Source: CAZHHH01 sp052400685 (GTDB lineage: Bacteria > Bacteroidota > Bacteroidia > Bacteroidales > Marinilabiliaceae). Taken from it: a stretch of 64,000 nucleotides of DNA. Made by a program: the position numbers and the translations under genes. Below are positions 44,729 through 53,757 of this stretch, piece by piece (the stretch's first letter is position 1; every line of letters begins with the position of its first letter). The notes under the pieces are model-generated. The model did no database searches. It was not told where the DNA came from and saw only the letters and a program-made list of their open reading frames with translations. Location of the stretch: NCBI GenBank assembly GCA_052400685.1, contig JBQTGJ010000018.1; one strand, written 5' to 3'.

Positions 44729-47265
44729 TTTTTGTCTTTTGCGACTCCGACGTTTGCGACAAATTTTTCGATGGTTTTTATAAATAAGGCGTTCGAGACT
44801 GGTTTGATCAGATAATCATCAAAGCCCTCGTTTAGATATTTTATTTTTTCCTCGGGAATTAAGTACGGAGCCTGGGCAATCAGCGTGATGTTGGGCCTGA
44901 TTCTTTTGGCAGCATGAATAAATTCTGAACCATCCATGTCGGAGTGTCTGATGTCGGAGAAAATAATGCCGATATCTTTTTGTTCAGCCAACAGGGTAAT
45001 AGCATCGCCTCCAGTGTTAGCATTTAAAACTTCAATGTTGTTTTCCTTGAGGTAAAAGACGATTTCCTGATTGATTTTGTAGCCGTATTGAGCTATCAGA
45101 ACTTTCATTCTTTGAGGGCTCGTTTTGAGATTCTCGGGCGTGTTCCGCTTTTTGTTTAATGGTATTTGAATGGTGAAAGTGGTGCCTTCATTAATGATGG
45201 AATCTACTTCAATGGAACCACCAAGAGTTTCAGTCAGCCCTTTGGCAATGGTTAATCCAATACCCACTCCACCAAAAATGCCTCTGCTTCTGTCAACTAT
45301 TGACGAAAATGGAAGATATATGGAAGGCAAATTAGAGGTGCTAATACCTACACCGGTATCTTTAATCCAAATAATTAGTTTTTGCTGATTTCGGGTGAAA
45401 TTAAAACCGATCTCAACCGCCCCTTTATGGGTGTATTTTATGGCGTTGTCTATCAGGCGCTGTAAGATTTGTGTGAGTAGATGATGGTCGCAAAAAATCT
45501 TCCCGTTTTTGAGTGCGGGCGCTACGTGGCTATTGATTTTTAAATCGTTTTTTGAGTGACGTGATTGTAGGTTCGAAGTATAGTCAAGCAATTGATCAGC
45601 CAGATCCGAGACTTTAAACCAACCGTTTTGAGGCGTTAGTTGATTATTGTTTAGTTGCGTCAGGAGCTTTAATGATTCAACCAGATGGTTTACATCTTCA
45701 CTGCTTTTTCGAATCAGATTGATATATTCATATTGTTCTTCTGTATTCGGTAAATTTTCCAGTAGTTCAGTTGCGCCCAGTATGCCATTGAGTGAGGTTA
45801 ATATCTCATGTGAAAAACCGGGTATTACATCTGTTTCAAAGTTTCGGTACAACGGTTCAGAACTTTGCTCAGTCGTCCGGTTTGCTCTAAGCGTGTTTTG
45901 ATGGGCAAGATGTGTTAATCTTAAGATATATTGTACGTTACCATCGGTGTTGAAGATGGGGTAATAATCGGAACAATACCAATTATTTTTACGTTCTCCC
46001 AGCATATAATCAGAACTAACCACTTTGTCGCCCTCCAATGCCTTTTGTATGTAAGATGAGTTGTCGATGTCGCCGGTGATAGCTCTGATTTCATTGAGTG
46101 ATACCTCGCAGTTGTTGTCGGCCGACAAGTGCAGAAGGTCTTTCATTGAATTGTTGATATACAGGCATTTTTGGTCTGGGGTGATGAGCATTACGCCATC
46201 GGTGAGATTATTCATGATTCCCAGGGAGTCGTATATAGGCCTTCCTGCTTCTTCTTTTTTGGGCCTAACATATTCCAGTCGCGTCAGTATAGCCGCTGTA
46301 TTTTTATTGTAAAATGAGGATATTTTTATCTGATGATACTGCGATTCTTCTTCGAAAATAAATGAGTCTTCAAACCTGCTTTTTCTATTAAAGTCGTGAT
46401 GCAATAGTCGGGCGATGCTTTCTTGTACTTCGTTACGGGTGGCGGATGTAAGGTTTGCGTCATTCTTTGTCTTGAGGATCTGTTTTGCCGAATTGTTCAT
46501 GTAGGTGATTTGCCCGGCGAGCCCTTTTAGTGTTGTGTCCTGAATTATGATGCCGCTTGAAAGGTGATCAAAATGCGCTGCACAATCACTTAGTAATCCC
46601 GCTGAATTGGCCATTTGTTTTTCAAGCGTTTGGATTTTCAACAAAGATTCATCAAGCAAGTTCTTGGTTTGGTATAGTTCTTTGATGTTTTGGATGGTGA
46701 TCACTGCAATTTGTATCGACGTATTGAGATCTGTTAACAACATGCCTTTTACTTTGAAAACGTCATTTCTAAGTGTTATGGTTATGCTGTCCTGTTTATT
46801 CGTCCAAATATTTTTAATGAATGATGAAAATTGATTTTTAGATTTTTGAGCAGGCGGCCAATTCATGAAATTTAATCCTTTTAATTCTCCTGTTTGACGA
46901 TTTTCCCATATAGGAGATGACCCATAAGCCTGCTTAATGAGGCCTTGCCTGTTGATTAGCATTATTGAGACCTGCGATTGCTGTTTTAAGATGTTGTTGA
47001 GCAACAGGTTGTGGCTTGTCATTTCTATGATTGGTTTTTTCTGTCTGATCATGTGGTGACGAATCAACAAATAAATTACCCATGATGTTACCAATACAAA
47101 TAAAAGCCCTTTAATAGTTTGAATTTGTTCGAAATTCTGAAAACGATAAATCACTATTTTATCCGAAAGAAAAATCCATATCACACCTATTAAAAAGTAA
47201 ATGCCAGCGATTACTAAAGGCGCCTCCCAATGGCTTTCTGTGAGTTTCGGTTTTTTCTCTGACAT
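44725..47265 (-). CDS. Membrane hybrid histidine kinase with degenerate receiver
   Basis: This 846-residue kinase has two N-terminal transmembrane helices (about 13-35 and 48-70) with a very short loop, so sensing is probably in the membrane or by the internal PAS-like regions (about 95-200, 230-350 and 360-470). His486 lies in GFSHEILTSLNGILG, and the ATPase shows RLIDNAIKYTHKGA, DTGVGIS and GVGIGLTIAKG. The C-terminal receiver has Asp771 in FSDIRHSDMDG and Lys in LIKPVS, but its opening reads VLIAQYGYKI, lacking the acidic pair that binds magnesium. I use the ATG at 47265, because it directly precedes the first membrane helix; a longer frame runs to 47478. Its stop overlaps that of the ABC gene by 4 bp. 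Confidence 0.9.
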   Translation of the reverse strand: MSEKKPKLTESHWEAPLVIAGIYFLIGVIWIFLSDKIVIYRFQNFEQIQTIKGLLFVLVTSWVIYLLIRHHMIRQKKPIIEMTSHNLLLNNILKQQSQVSIMLINRQGLIKQAYGSSPIWENRQTGELKGLNFMNWPPAQKSKNQFSSFIKNIWTNKQDSITITLRNDVFKVKGMLLTDLNTSIQIAVITIQNIKELYQTKNLLDESLLKIQTLEKQMANSAGLLSDCAAHFDHLSSGIIIQDTTLKGLAGQITYMNNSAKQILKTKNDANLTSATRNEVQESIARLLHHDFNRKSRFEDSFIFEEESQYHQIKISSFYNKNTAAILTRLEYVRPKKEEAGRPIYDSLGIMNNLTDGVMLITPDQKCLYINNSMKDLLHLSADNNCEVSLNEIRAITGDIDNSSYIQKALEGDKVVSSDYMLGERKNNWYCSDYYPIFNTDGNVQYILRLTHLAHQNTLRANRTTEQSSEPLYRNFETDVIPGFSHEILTSLNGILGATELLENLPNTEEQYEYINLIRKSSEDVNHLVESLKLLTQLNNNQLTPQNGWFKVSDLADQLLDYTSNLQSRHSKNDLKINSHVAPALKNGKIFCDHHLLTQILQRLIDNAIKYTHKGAVEIGFNFTRNQQKLIIWIKDTGVGISTSNLPSIYLPFSSIVDRSRGIFGGVGIGLTIAKGLTETLGGSIEVDSIINEGTTFTIQIPLNKKRNTPENLKTSPQRMKVLIAQYGYKINQEIVFYLKENNIEVLNANTGGDAITLLAEQKDIGIIFSDIRHSDMDGSEFIHAAKRIRPNITLIAQAPYLIPEEKIKYLNEGFDDYLIKPVSNALFIKTIEKFVANVGVAKDKN

Positions 47266-47790
47266 GTTGATTATCTTATTTTTATAAGTCTTATTTATAT
47301 TCAGTATAACTGTTGATATATAAAAATGTTTCTTGGCTTTAAAAACGTTTGATTCGCCCGTCGAACATTTACTCTCCTTTATTGGGGTTAGGTTTAGCAA
47401 ATGCTTTTGTTTTATTTTGTTCCTTAAAGGTAAAGTATTTTTATATTTCATCACTTTTTTTTGGGCGGATACTCTCATAACTTTTTATTCGTTTTGATTT
47501 GAGTTGTTTGTTTTGTTGCTCTTATTAAGATGTTTATATTTGAAAAACCATATTGTCTAATTTTTTAAATACTGGTTTTAAGGTGTTGCATAATTGTACA
47601 ACCAGGACTTTTGAACAACTTTATTAGGATTTGGTTATTTTAATTAGTGCCTGTAAGTGAATTTTTGTGGCAGATCAGAAAGCTGTTTTTTGCGGATTTA
47701 ATGTTCGGAAACATGTGTGTGCAATCGCAATTGACTATTTTGAAACCTGAAGTACTAAAAATGATGCTTTTTGGTTGATGTGAAATCCTA
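47266..47790. other. Intergenic stretch without a supported gene
   Basis: Divergent upstream regions of the kinase (minus) and the OmpA-family gene (plus). The first 210 bp are an open extension of the kinase frame with no conserved-looking sequence. Nothing else is recognisable before repeat copy E. Confidence 0.55.
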
Positions 47791-47793
47791 TTT

Positions 47794-47909
47794 GTCCATA
47801 AATTCATGAGTTTGCTGGACATTTTAAACTCAAGGCTTTCGCAGTTCGGCGATTGGTGTAAATAACCATTTTGAGAGTAACCCTAACACCCTGGTTGAAC
47901 TTTCTATTC
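47794..47909 (+). repeat. Dispersed intergenic element, copy E (internal deletion)
   Basis: Family blocks TTTGTCCAT, TTTAAACTCAAGGCTTTCG, TGTAAATAACCATTTTGAGAG and GGTTGAACTTTCT occur in order; the middle is shorter than in other copies. It is the only copy lying mainly upstream of a gene, 45 bp before the 47955 start codon. Confidence 0.72.
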
Positions 47910-47954
47910 AGATTCTAAATAATATAAACCTAAATAAACCTGAAAAGTCATCTT

Positions 47955-50432
47955 ATGAAAAAGTTTTATTTATTGATTTTGTGCGGCCTACTGGTTGGCA
48001 GTCTTTATGCTCAGGAGCGCCCCAGGGTGGACAAGTCGGCTTTTGTTGCCGCTGGCCAGCTTGAGAAGTCTGACCAGTTGCTCATTTGGCTAGATGATGC
48101 CGACAGCATGTATAAAAAGGAGTTATTCCACGAAGCCTTTTTGATTTATCAAAAATTGTTCGATTATGTAGCTACCAATAGTGCTTTAAACTATCGGTTG
48201 GGCGTAAGTGCTTTGATGTCCGGTTATCCGGCTTCGGCTGTTCATTACCTGAATATAAGCGATCCCGGTATAGCATCCGATTATTATTATATGCTGGGCC
48301 GGGCCTATCAGCTTAATCAGCAATATTCCAAGGCGATTGAGGCCTATGGAATGTATGATAGTTCGTTACGGGCTTTATTCCGACGTCATTTTAGCGTTTA
48401 TTATCAGCAGCTGACTCAGGAATGTCTGTTTGGAATGGAAGCTATTAACGATTCTTTGCCGTATTTTATAATTAATTTGGGTGAAGCTGTTAATTCGGTT
48501 TATGACGATTATGCACCTGTGTTGGTTCCAGGTGGGGATGCGATGTATTATACCACCCGACAACCGTTGGAGCCATTGAATAAACCCGTTAGGCAGGATC
48601 GCCTTGATGAGAATGTTAAGTATTCTAAATTTGACGTCAATGGCAGCACTGTTGGGACTTTTCTTACGGGCCTCTCTCTTAGGCGTAATGTGAGTGTGGC
48701 TGGTGTTGATGCCACATTTGATCGTATTTTTCTTTATAAAGGTAAAAAACGTTCAGGAAGTGTCTATTCAGCAATCACGGAGGAGGATTTTGTCGCTCGG
48801 CTTTTTAGAATGAAAGGTAAAATTGATAAGAAGTTTGTGAAGGAGGGGTATTTTTCAGTCGCTGAAAATGGACTGGGCGTTTTTAATACCAACCGTTGGG
48901 ATTATCGTTACGGCGAGGATTTGGTATTTACCAATAAGGTGCGTTTTCGCAGAGTCAAAAATGCCTTTGTGGCTGATGGTAACATCAATACTTTGCTGGA
49001 TGAGAAAAGTGCCGTTTTAACGCCCGACGGACAGACTCTGTATTTTGCCAGTAATGGGCACGAAGGTTTTGGCGGATTTGATATTTACCGCAGCAATTTG
49101 CTGGACGACGGAAGTTGGTCAGCCCCGCAAAATATGGGGTATCCCATTAATACCCCTGCCAATGAACTGTATTATTTCCCCACCACCGATTCGTTGGTGG
49201 CTTTGGTTGCTTCTGATCGTGCCGGAGGTATGGGAGGTCTCGATATTTATAAGATTATTAAAGATATTAGAATACCTTTTGATTTGTGGGGCGAAGTTGT
49301 GGATGCCGAAAACGGAAATCAGCTGAAGGCTTTGGTTACTGTTGTTGATAATGCCACAGGTGAGCCGTTGGTCTCTGCAGTTAGTGATTCTCTATCCGGC
49401 GAATATTTTATTCATCTTGAGGATGCCGGTGACTTTTCGGTGCAGGCACAAGTACCCGGATATGCCGGAAAAGTTGATCGTATTGAAACCCCTACAGAGC
49501 GAAACGTTCGTTTACGTAAAGATTTTCAACTGGCTCGTCTGGCCTCTCCTTTTACCATGGAAGGCTGGGTGCGTAACGAGGCAAATGGCGCACCTGTTCA
49601 GGCTGAAATTGTGTTTAAACAACTCGCTAATGATTCGGTGGTGGGCCGGGGCTACACCAATGGAGTGGATGGCACCTATAACATAACACTTGATGATAAA
49701 CGCAATATGGTGATGGAGGTTAATGCGAATAAGTATTTTCTTTTTACCGATACTTTAATGCTGCGGGATCATCACCAGTCAAGCTTTCACAAAGATGTAC
49801 TTCTGAAAAGAAGTCAAGTGAGCTATACACTGGCAGGACATGTAACCGAGGTCAATACCAACCAATCGGTGGCTGCCTCGCTGGCATTTTATGAGCCGGC
49901 TGCAGAAGCGCCTTTTCTTACGGCTTTTTCGGATACGTTGTCGGGTAAATACGCCGTCACACTCGAAAAGGAGGGCCCATTTATCGTAGAAGTTAATGCC
50001 GATGGCTATTTCTTTGTTAATATGCCTTTGGTATTCCCTGAGGATTCAACACTTCTGATACGAAATGTGGCAATGCAAAAAATGTCTGCCGGATCACGTA
50101 TCGTCGTCGAAAATATCCTTTTTAATTCAGGCAAGGCGACTTTGAAAGCTGAATCGTATTCGGAACTTAATAAGTTGGTTCGCCTGCTTCTCGAAAATAG
50201 TTCTGTTCGGATTGAAGTGTCAGGACATACCGATAATGTGGGATCCGCGTCTCTTAATAAACGTCTGTCGCGGAGCCGGGCCGAATCGGTTAAAAATTAT
50301 TTGCAAAGTCATGGCGTGGACGCCGGACGTATAGAGTTCGAAGGCTATGGCTTTGATCGTCCTATTGCACCTAATGATACGCCCGAGGGAAGGGCAGCCA
50401 ACCGAAGGGTGGAAATAGAAGTGCTTGATTAA
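47955..50432 (+). CDS. OmpA-family protein with PD40 propeller and two or three carboxypeptidase-like repeats
   Basis: The 825-residue protein has a signal peptide (MKKFYLLILCGLLVGSLYAQ), a TPR-like helical part (about 40-160), a PD40-type propeller (about 170-440, with LYFASNGHEGFGGFDIYRSN and ASDRAGGMGGLDIYK), then repeated carboxypeptidase-regulatory-like domains (about 445-520, 535-615 and 625-695), and the C-terminal OmpA domain with FNSGKATL, IEVSGHTDNVGSASLN and EFEGYGFDRP. It is built like the 35623 protein but is distinct. It likely anchors an outer-membrane complex, possibly of the T9SS, to peptidoglycan. It leads a three-gene run with a lipoprotein and a DUF5723 protein. Repeat copies flank it. 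Confidence 0.92.
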   Translation: MKKFYLLILCGLLVGSLYAQERPRVDKSAFVAAGQLEKSDQLLIWLDDADSMYKKELFHEAFLIYQKLFDYVATNSALNYRLGVSALMSGYPASAVHYLNISDPGIASDYYYMLGRAYQLNQQYSKAIEAYGMYDSSLRALFRRHFSVYYQQLTQECLFGMEAINDSLPYFIINLGEAVNSVYDDYAPVLVPGGDAMYYTTRQPLEPLNKPVRQDRLDENVKYSKFDVNGSTVGTFLTGLSLRRNVSVAGVDATFDRIFLYKGKKRSGSVYSAITEEDFVARLFRMKGKIDKKFVKEGYFSVAENGLGVFNTNRWDYRYGEDLVFTNKVRFRRVKNAFVADGNINTLLDEKSAVLTPDGQTLYFASNGHEGFGGFDIYRSNLLDDGSWSAPQNMGYPINTPANELYYFPTTDSLVALVASDRAGGMGGLDIYKIIKDIRIPFDLWGEVVDAENGNQLKALVTVVDNATGEPLVSAVSDSLSGEYFIHLEDAGDFSVQAQVPGYAGKVDRIETPTERNVRLRKDFQLARLASPFTMEGWVRNEANGAPVQAEIVFKQLANDSVVGRGYTNGVDGTYNITLDDKRNMVMEVNANKYFLFTDTLMLRDHHQSSFHKDVLLKRSQVSYTLAGHVTEVNTNQSVAASLAFYEPAAEAPFLTAFSDTLSGKYAVTLEKEGPFIVEVNADGYFFVNMPLVFPEDSTLLIRNVAMQKMSAGSRIVVENILFNSGKATLKAESYSELNKLVRLLLENSSVRIEVSGHTDNVGSASLNKRLSRSRAESVKNYLQSHGVDAGRIEFEGYGFDRPIAPNDTPEGRAANRRVEIEVLD

Positions 50433-50458
50433 TCTGATGACCTTAATAACGAGTATAA

Positions 50459-50586
50459 GCAAGAAACCTAAGAGCTTGATGAGAATTGTTCAAATTCAAG
50501 GCTTGCGAAGTTCGATGAATGTGATTTTATGATCGTAGATAACCATTTTGAGGACAAGCGTAACGCCGAAGTTGAACTTTTCTTGC
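50459..50586 (+). repeat. Dispersed intergenic 128-bp element, copy F (best preserved)
   Basis: This copy shows all family blocks and ends that form a perfect 8-bp inverted repeat, GCAAGAAA at 50459-50466 and TTTCTTGC at 50579-50586. Inner pairs GTTCAA/TTGAAC and GCTT/AAGC are also possible. It starts 27 bp after the upstream stop and ends 25 bp before the next start codon. Confidence 0.88.
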
Positions 50587-50611
50587 AAGCACTAACTAAA
50601 ACGACAAACTT

Positions 50612-52240
50612 ATGAAGCGTAGATTACTTTTGACAGGAGCGATGGCAGGTTTGATTTGGCTTGCCGGTTGCAAGGGCGATGATATTATTATAAACACCGA
50701 TGGTGACGAAGAAAAAGTGCTGGAGTTGGATATGCCGGCAATTAATTTTTCATACACTATTGCTGAGGCATTAGAGGATGTTGATCAGGAGTATTTTGTG
50801 GTTGACGATGATGGTCTGGTGTGGTTATCTTATAGACAGGATGTTTCGGTTGACTGGGATGAATTGGTGCAACTGAATGATATTAATGAGCATTGGAGTT
50901 ATGGAATGAGTGACCTTTTACTGGCGCCGGAAACGTCTGAGCTGAAGAGCTCCAAAACTATTTCATATTCAGAAAAAGTAAAATTGAACCACAAGGATAT
51001 TGTGCGGTACGACTCCGCCCATTTTACCAGCGGCCTTATTAATTTAGATGGGAGGCTCCCAACGGGTTTAACTGGAACCATTACTTTGTCCATACCTGAA
51101 ACAGACCCTTTGATTTCAAAGTCTTTCACGCTTGATGGTATTAATAACTTTTTCAGCGATGCCATACAGATGGAAAATATGGATGTCCTGTTTGGCCATG
51201 GTGTTGATTCCAGCTATGTTACTCTTAAGATCGATGCTGAACTTAACTTTATTGGACTTCCGGCTGGGAATATGGAGGTTGAGTTGGGAATCTCTGATAT
51301 GGAACCTGAATATATTTTTGGTTATTTTGGACAACAGGAAGCGATTCAGCTGAATGAGGGTATGGTGTTTGAAGGTATTGAAGAAATAAGAGAATTTGAC
51401 TACTTCGATCTGCGTGATATCAGATTGTCTTTAAATACTGACAACTCTATAGGTGTCCCTTTCAAAATAGAAGCAACAGATATCAACTTTTTTAAAGAGT
51501 CTTCGTCGGTAAATCCCGATTGGGTATTAGACGTTAACGGGGAGTCGCGTGTGACATTGGATGTGGCTGCGGCAACTTACGGTGACCCCATAATACCCGG
51601 TAACGGTTCCATTGAACTCAACTCTGATAATTCGAATATACTGGTCATTGGAAATGCTTTCCCTGAACGGATTGAATGTGATATCAGAGCGTTTTCAAAT
51701 CCGGATGGTGAAGTGAGTGGATCGCCTAATTTTATGGCAAGAATTGATTCTCTGTATGCCAATTTGTTTATGGAAGCGCCTCTCTGGTTGCGGGTCGATA
51801 AATATCAGCGTACCGACACCATTGATTTTGATTTTGTTGATATGATGGACGATGATCGTGAAAATGCCGAAAAGGTGGAGGAGATTACGATATATCTGGA
51901 TTTTTACAGCAAGTTACCGGTGGAATTAAATGCCAATATATATGTTGCCGATAAAGATTATATTAAGATAGACGACTTGTTAACCGATTTTCAGGAAGTG
52001 ATAGCTTCTGGGACTCCTGATAGTAATGGTCGCGTTACAGAACCCAAACACACCGCTTTTAAAATTGACGTTACGGGTGAACAGATGCTTGATTTCTTTG
52101 ATAAAGGAGGAATGTATATTATGCTTCAAACACGTTCTTCAACCTATAATGAAGGCAGCGAATATGTCAAAATTTATGACGATGCTTCCTTCAAAGTTTC
52201 TCTTTCTTTTGAAGGGGCGGGGAGAGTGTTTAGTTTTTAA
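50612..52240 (+). CDS. Lipoprotein of unknown function
   Basis: A 542-residue protein with a clear lipoprotein signal (MKRRLLLTGAMAGLIWLAGC, lipidation at Cys20). The mature part is acidic and beta-rich, with alternating patterns and several DxD segments (TDGDEEK, VVDDDG, DMMDDDREN), suggesting a surface or periplasmic beta-sandwich protein. No family is recognised. It lies between the OmpA/PD40 gene and a DUF5723 gene, separated from the latter by 28 bp, so these probably work in one outer-membrane assembly. Confidence 0.8.
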   Translation: MKRRLLLTGAMAGLIWLAGCKGDDIIINTDGDEEKVLELDMPAINFSYTIAEALEDVDQEYFVVDDDGLVWLSYRQDVSVDWDELVQLNDINEHWSYGMSDLLLAPETSELKSSKTISYSEKVKLNHKDIVRYDSAHFTSGLINLDGRLPTGLTGTITLSIPETDPLISKSFTLDGINNFFSDAIQMENMDVLFGHGVDSSYVTLKIDAELNFIGLPAGNMEVELGISDMEPEYIFGYFGQQEAIQLNEGMVFEGIEEIREFDYFDLRDIRLSLNTDNSIGVPFKIEATDINFFKESSSVNPDWVLDVNGESRVTLDVAAATYGDPIIPGNGSIELNSDNSNILVIGNAFPERIECDIRAFSNPDGEVSGSPNFMARIDSLYANLFMEAPLWLRVDKYQRTDTIDFDFVDMMDDDRENAEKVEEITIYLDFYSKLPVELNANIYVADKDYIKIDDLLTDFQEVIASGTPDSNGRVTEPKHTAFKIDVTGEQMLDFFDKGGMYIMLQTRSSTYNEGSEYVKIYDDASFKVSLSFEGAGRVFSF

Positions 52241-52268
52241 TTTTTCGTTAATTTTCAATCAGTAAGCT

Positions 52269-53699
52269 ATGTTCAGATTATCTTATATATCATTATTGTT
52301 TTTGCTTTTGCTGTGGATGAGGTTGCCGGTTCAGGCCCAGGATCCCATGGGCTTGTATTATATGGAAACCATTCCGCAGTCTTTTATGATTAATCCGGCT
52401 ATGCAGCCACGTGCCAATGGTTTTTTTGCGCTGCCATCTGTTAATCAAAATTTTAAAAGTGATGTGGCGTTTAAAAATATTTTTCAGGAAAATAGTCCCG
52501 AATGGGTTAGCCCGTTGAGTTCTAAATACGATTTTGACAAATTAAAACGGGCAACAGGCAAAGCCCTTAATTTTAACGAATCCGTTGATGTTGGGATTCT
52601 GGGTTTGGGCTTTAGGACAGGCAAAGATTACCTGTCGTTAACGTTTTCGGTTAAAAGTGTGATGCAATCTGGCTTGCCGTACGATTTGATTCGTATTGCC
52701 GATGATGGCTTTCCCAGTGGATCCAGTTATGATTTTTCATCGTTACGAATGAGAGGCTATTCTTATCAGGAGCTCTCTTTTGGCTATAGCCGGGAGTGGA
52801 CCGACCGGTTAACCGTGGGGATGAAGTTTAAGCCTTTGTTTGGCATTATGGGCGGTACCACTGATATTAGTACTTTTAAGCTTGAGACGTCACGGCAGGA
52901 ATGGGTCGTAAGGGTGGATGGGTCGGTATCGGCATCGGCACCGCTCGAGGTCACAGAAGCTGAGGAAGCTGGTGACTTTCCCGAATCTATCGATGGCAAG
53001 GATATGGAAGATGACGATTGGTCTGATTATTTGTCGTCGTTTAAAAATTCGGGACTGGCATTTGACTTTGGTGCTGTTTATGAGTTCTCGGATCGCTTAA
53101 CTTTTTCTGCCGCTCTGGTAAATTTAGGTTATATTAAATGGAAAGAAGATTTGAATACGCTTTCGTTTAGTGGTAGTTACTCTTTTACCGGCTTAGATGT
53201 CGACGGGGCGGATGAAGACCTGGATAAGGCTTTTGAAGATTTAGGCGACTCTTTGAAAACGATCATCAATTATCAGACCGGCCATGATAAATTTAGCACC
53301 GGATTAACGCCTGAATTTTATATTGGTGCCCGGTATCAGGTTTCACCTACGTTTACGTTGGGCGTGTTGTCGCGTAGTATGTTTCAAAAGTATAATTTTA
53401 GGCAGGATTTTAATTTTTCAGCAAATGTTCAACCTTATAGTTTTCTGGCTTTTAACCTGAATTACAGTTTGCGACCCGGTGGCGGTAATGGCCTGGGTAC
53501 GGGTTTCTCAATGCTTTTGGGCCCATTGCAGTTATATATGCTGGCCGACTATATACCAACACGTTATTCAACGGTTTATATGGATGAAGATGAGTTTACC
53601 ATGTTTCCCAATGCGCGTAATGTGAGTGTGAAAATGGGACTTAATCTTATTTTTGGTCGTCATGGCTATCGCGACCGGCCCATGCTTGGTCAATTATAA
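52269..53699 (+). CDS. DUF5723 family outer-membrane protein
   Basis: This 476-residue protein has a signal peptide (to LPVQAQ), then YYMETIPQSFMINPAMQPRANGFFALPSV, which is the hallmark opening of DUF5723 proteins, related in style to the PorP/PorV barrel proteins of Bacteroidota. The rest alternates as in beta-barrels and ends with NVSVKMGLNLIFGRHGYRDRP. It is expected in the outer membrane; its function is unknown. It closes the operon starting at 47955 and is followed by a strong bidirectional terminator. Confidence 0.88.
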   Translation: MFRLSYISLLFLLLLWMRLPVQAQDPMGLYYMETIPQSFMINPAMQPRANGFFALPSVNQNFKSDVAFKNIFQENSPEWVSPLSSKYDFDKLKRATGKALNFNESVDVGILGLGFRTGKDYLSLTFSVKSVMQSGLPYDLIRIADDGFPSGSSYDFSSLRMRGYSYQELSFGYSREWTDRLTVGMKFKPLFGIMGGTTDISTFKLETSRQEWVVRVDGSVSASAPLEVTEAEEAGDFPESIDGKDMEDDDWSDYLSSFKNSGLAFDFGAVYEFSDRLTFSAALVNLGYIKWKEDLNTLSFSGSYSFTGLDVDGADEDLDKAFEDLGDSLKTIINYQTGHDKFSTGLTPEFYIGARYQVSPTFTLGVLSRSMFQKYNFRQDFNFSANVQPYSFLAFNLNYSLRPGGGNGLGTGFSMLLGPLQLYMLADYIPTRYSTVYMDEDEFTMFPNARNVSVKMGLNLIFGRHGYRDRPMLGQL

Positions 53700-53720
53700 T
53701 TTATTGTTTCGATGTTAAGC

Positions 53721-53755
53721 AAACAGCCGGCAGATCTCAAATCTGTCGGCTGTTT
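53721..53755. terminator. Bidirectional intrinsic terminator
   Basis: AAACAGCCGGCAGAT pairs with ATCTGTCGGCTGTTT (one G-T pair), with A and T tracts on either side. It serves the DUF5723 gene and the convergent DUF4249 gene. Confidence 0.88.
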
Positions 53756-53757
53756 AA

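Noticed and set aside
47266..47478. N-terminal extension of the hybrid kinase to 47478
   Set aside because: The 71 extra residues are polar and unlike any domain, while the ATG at 47265 lies just before the first membrane helix.
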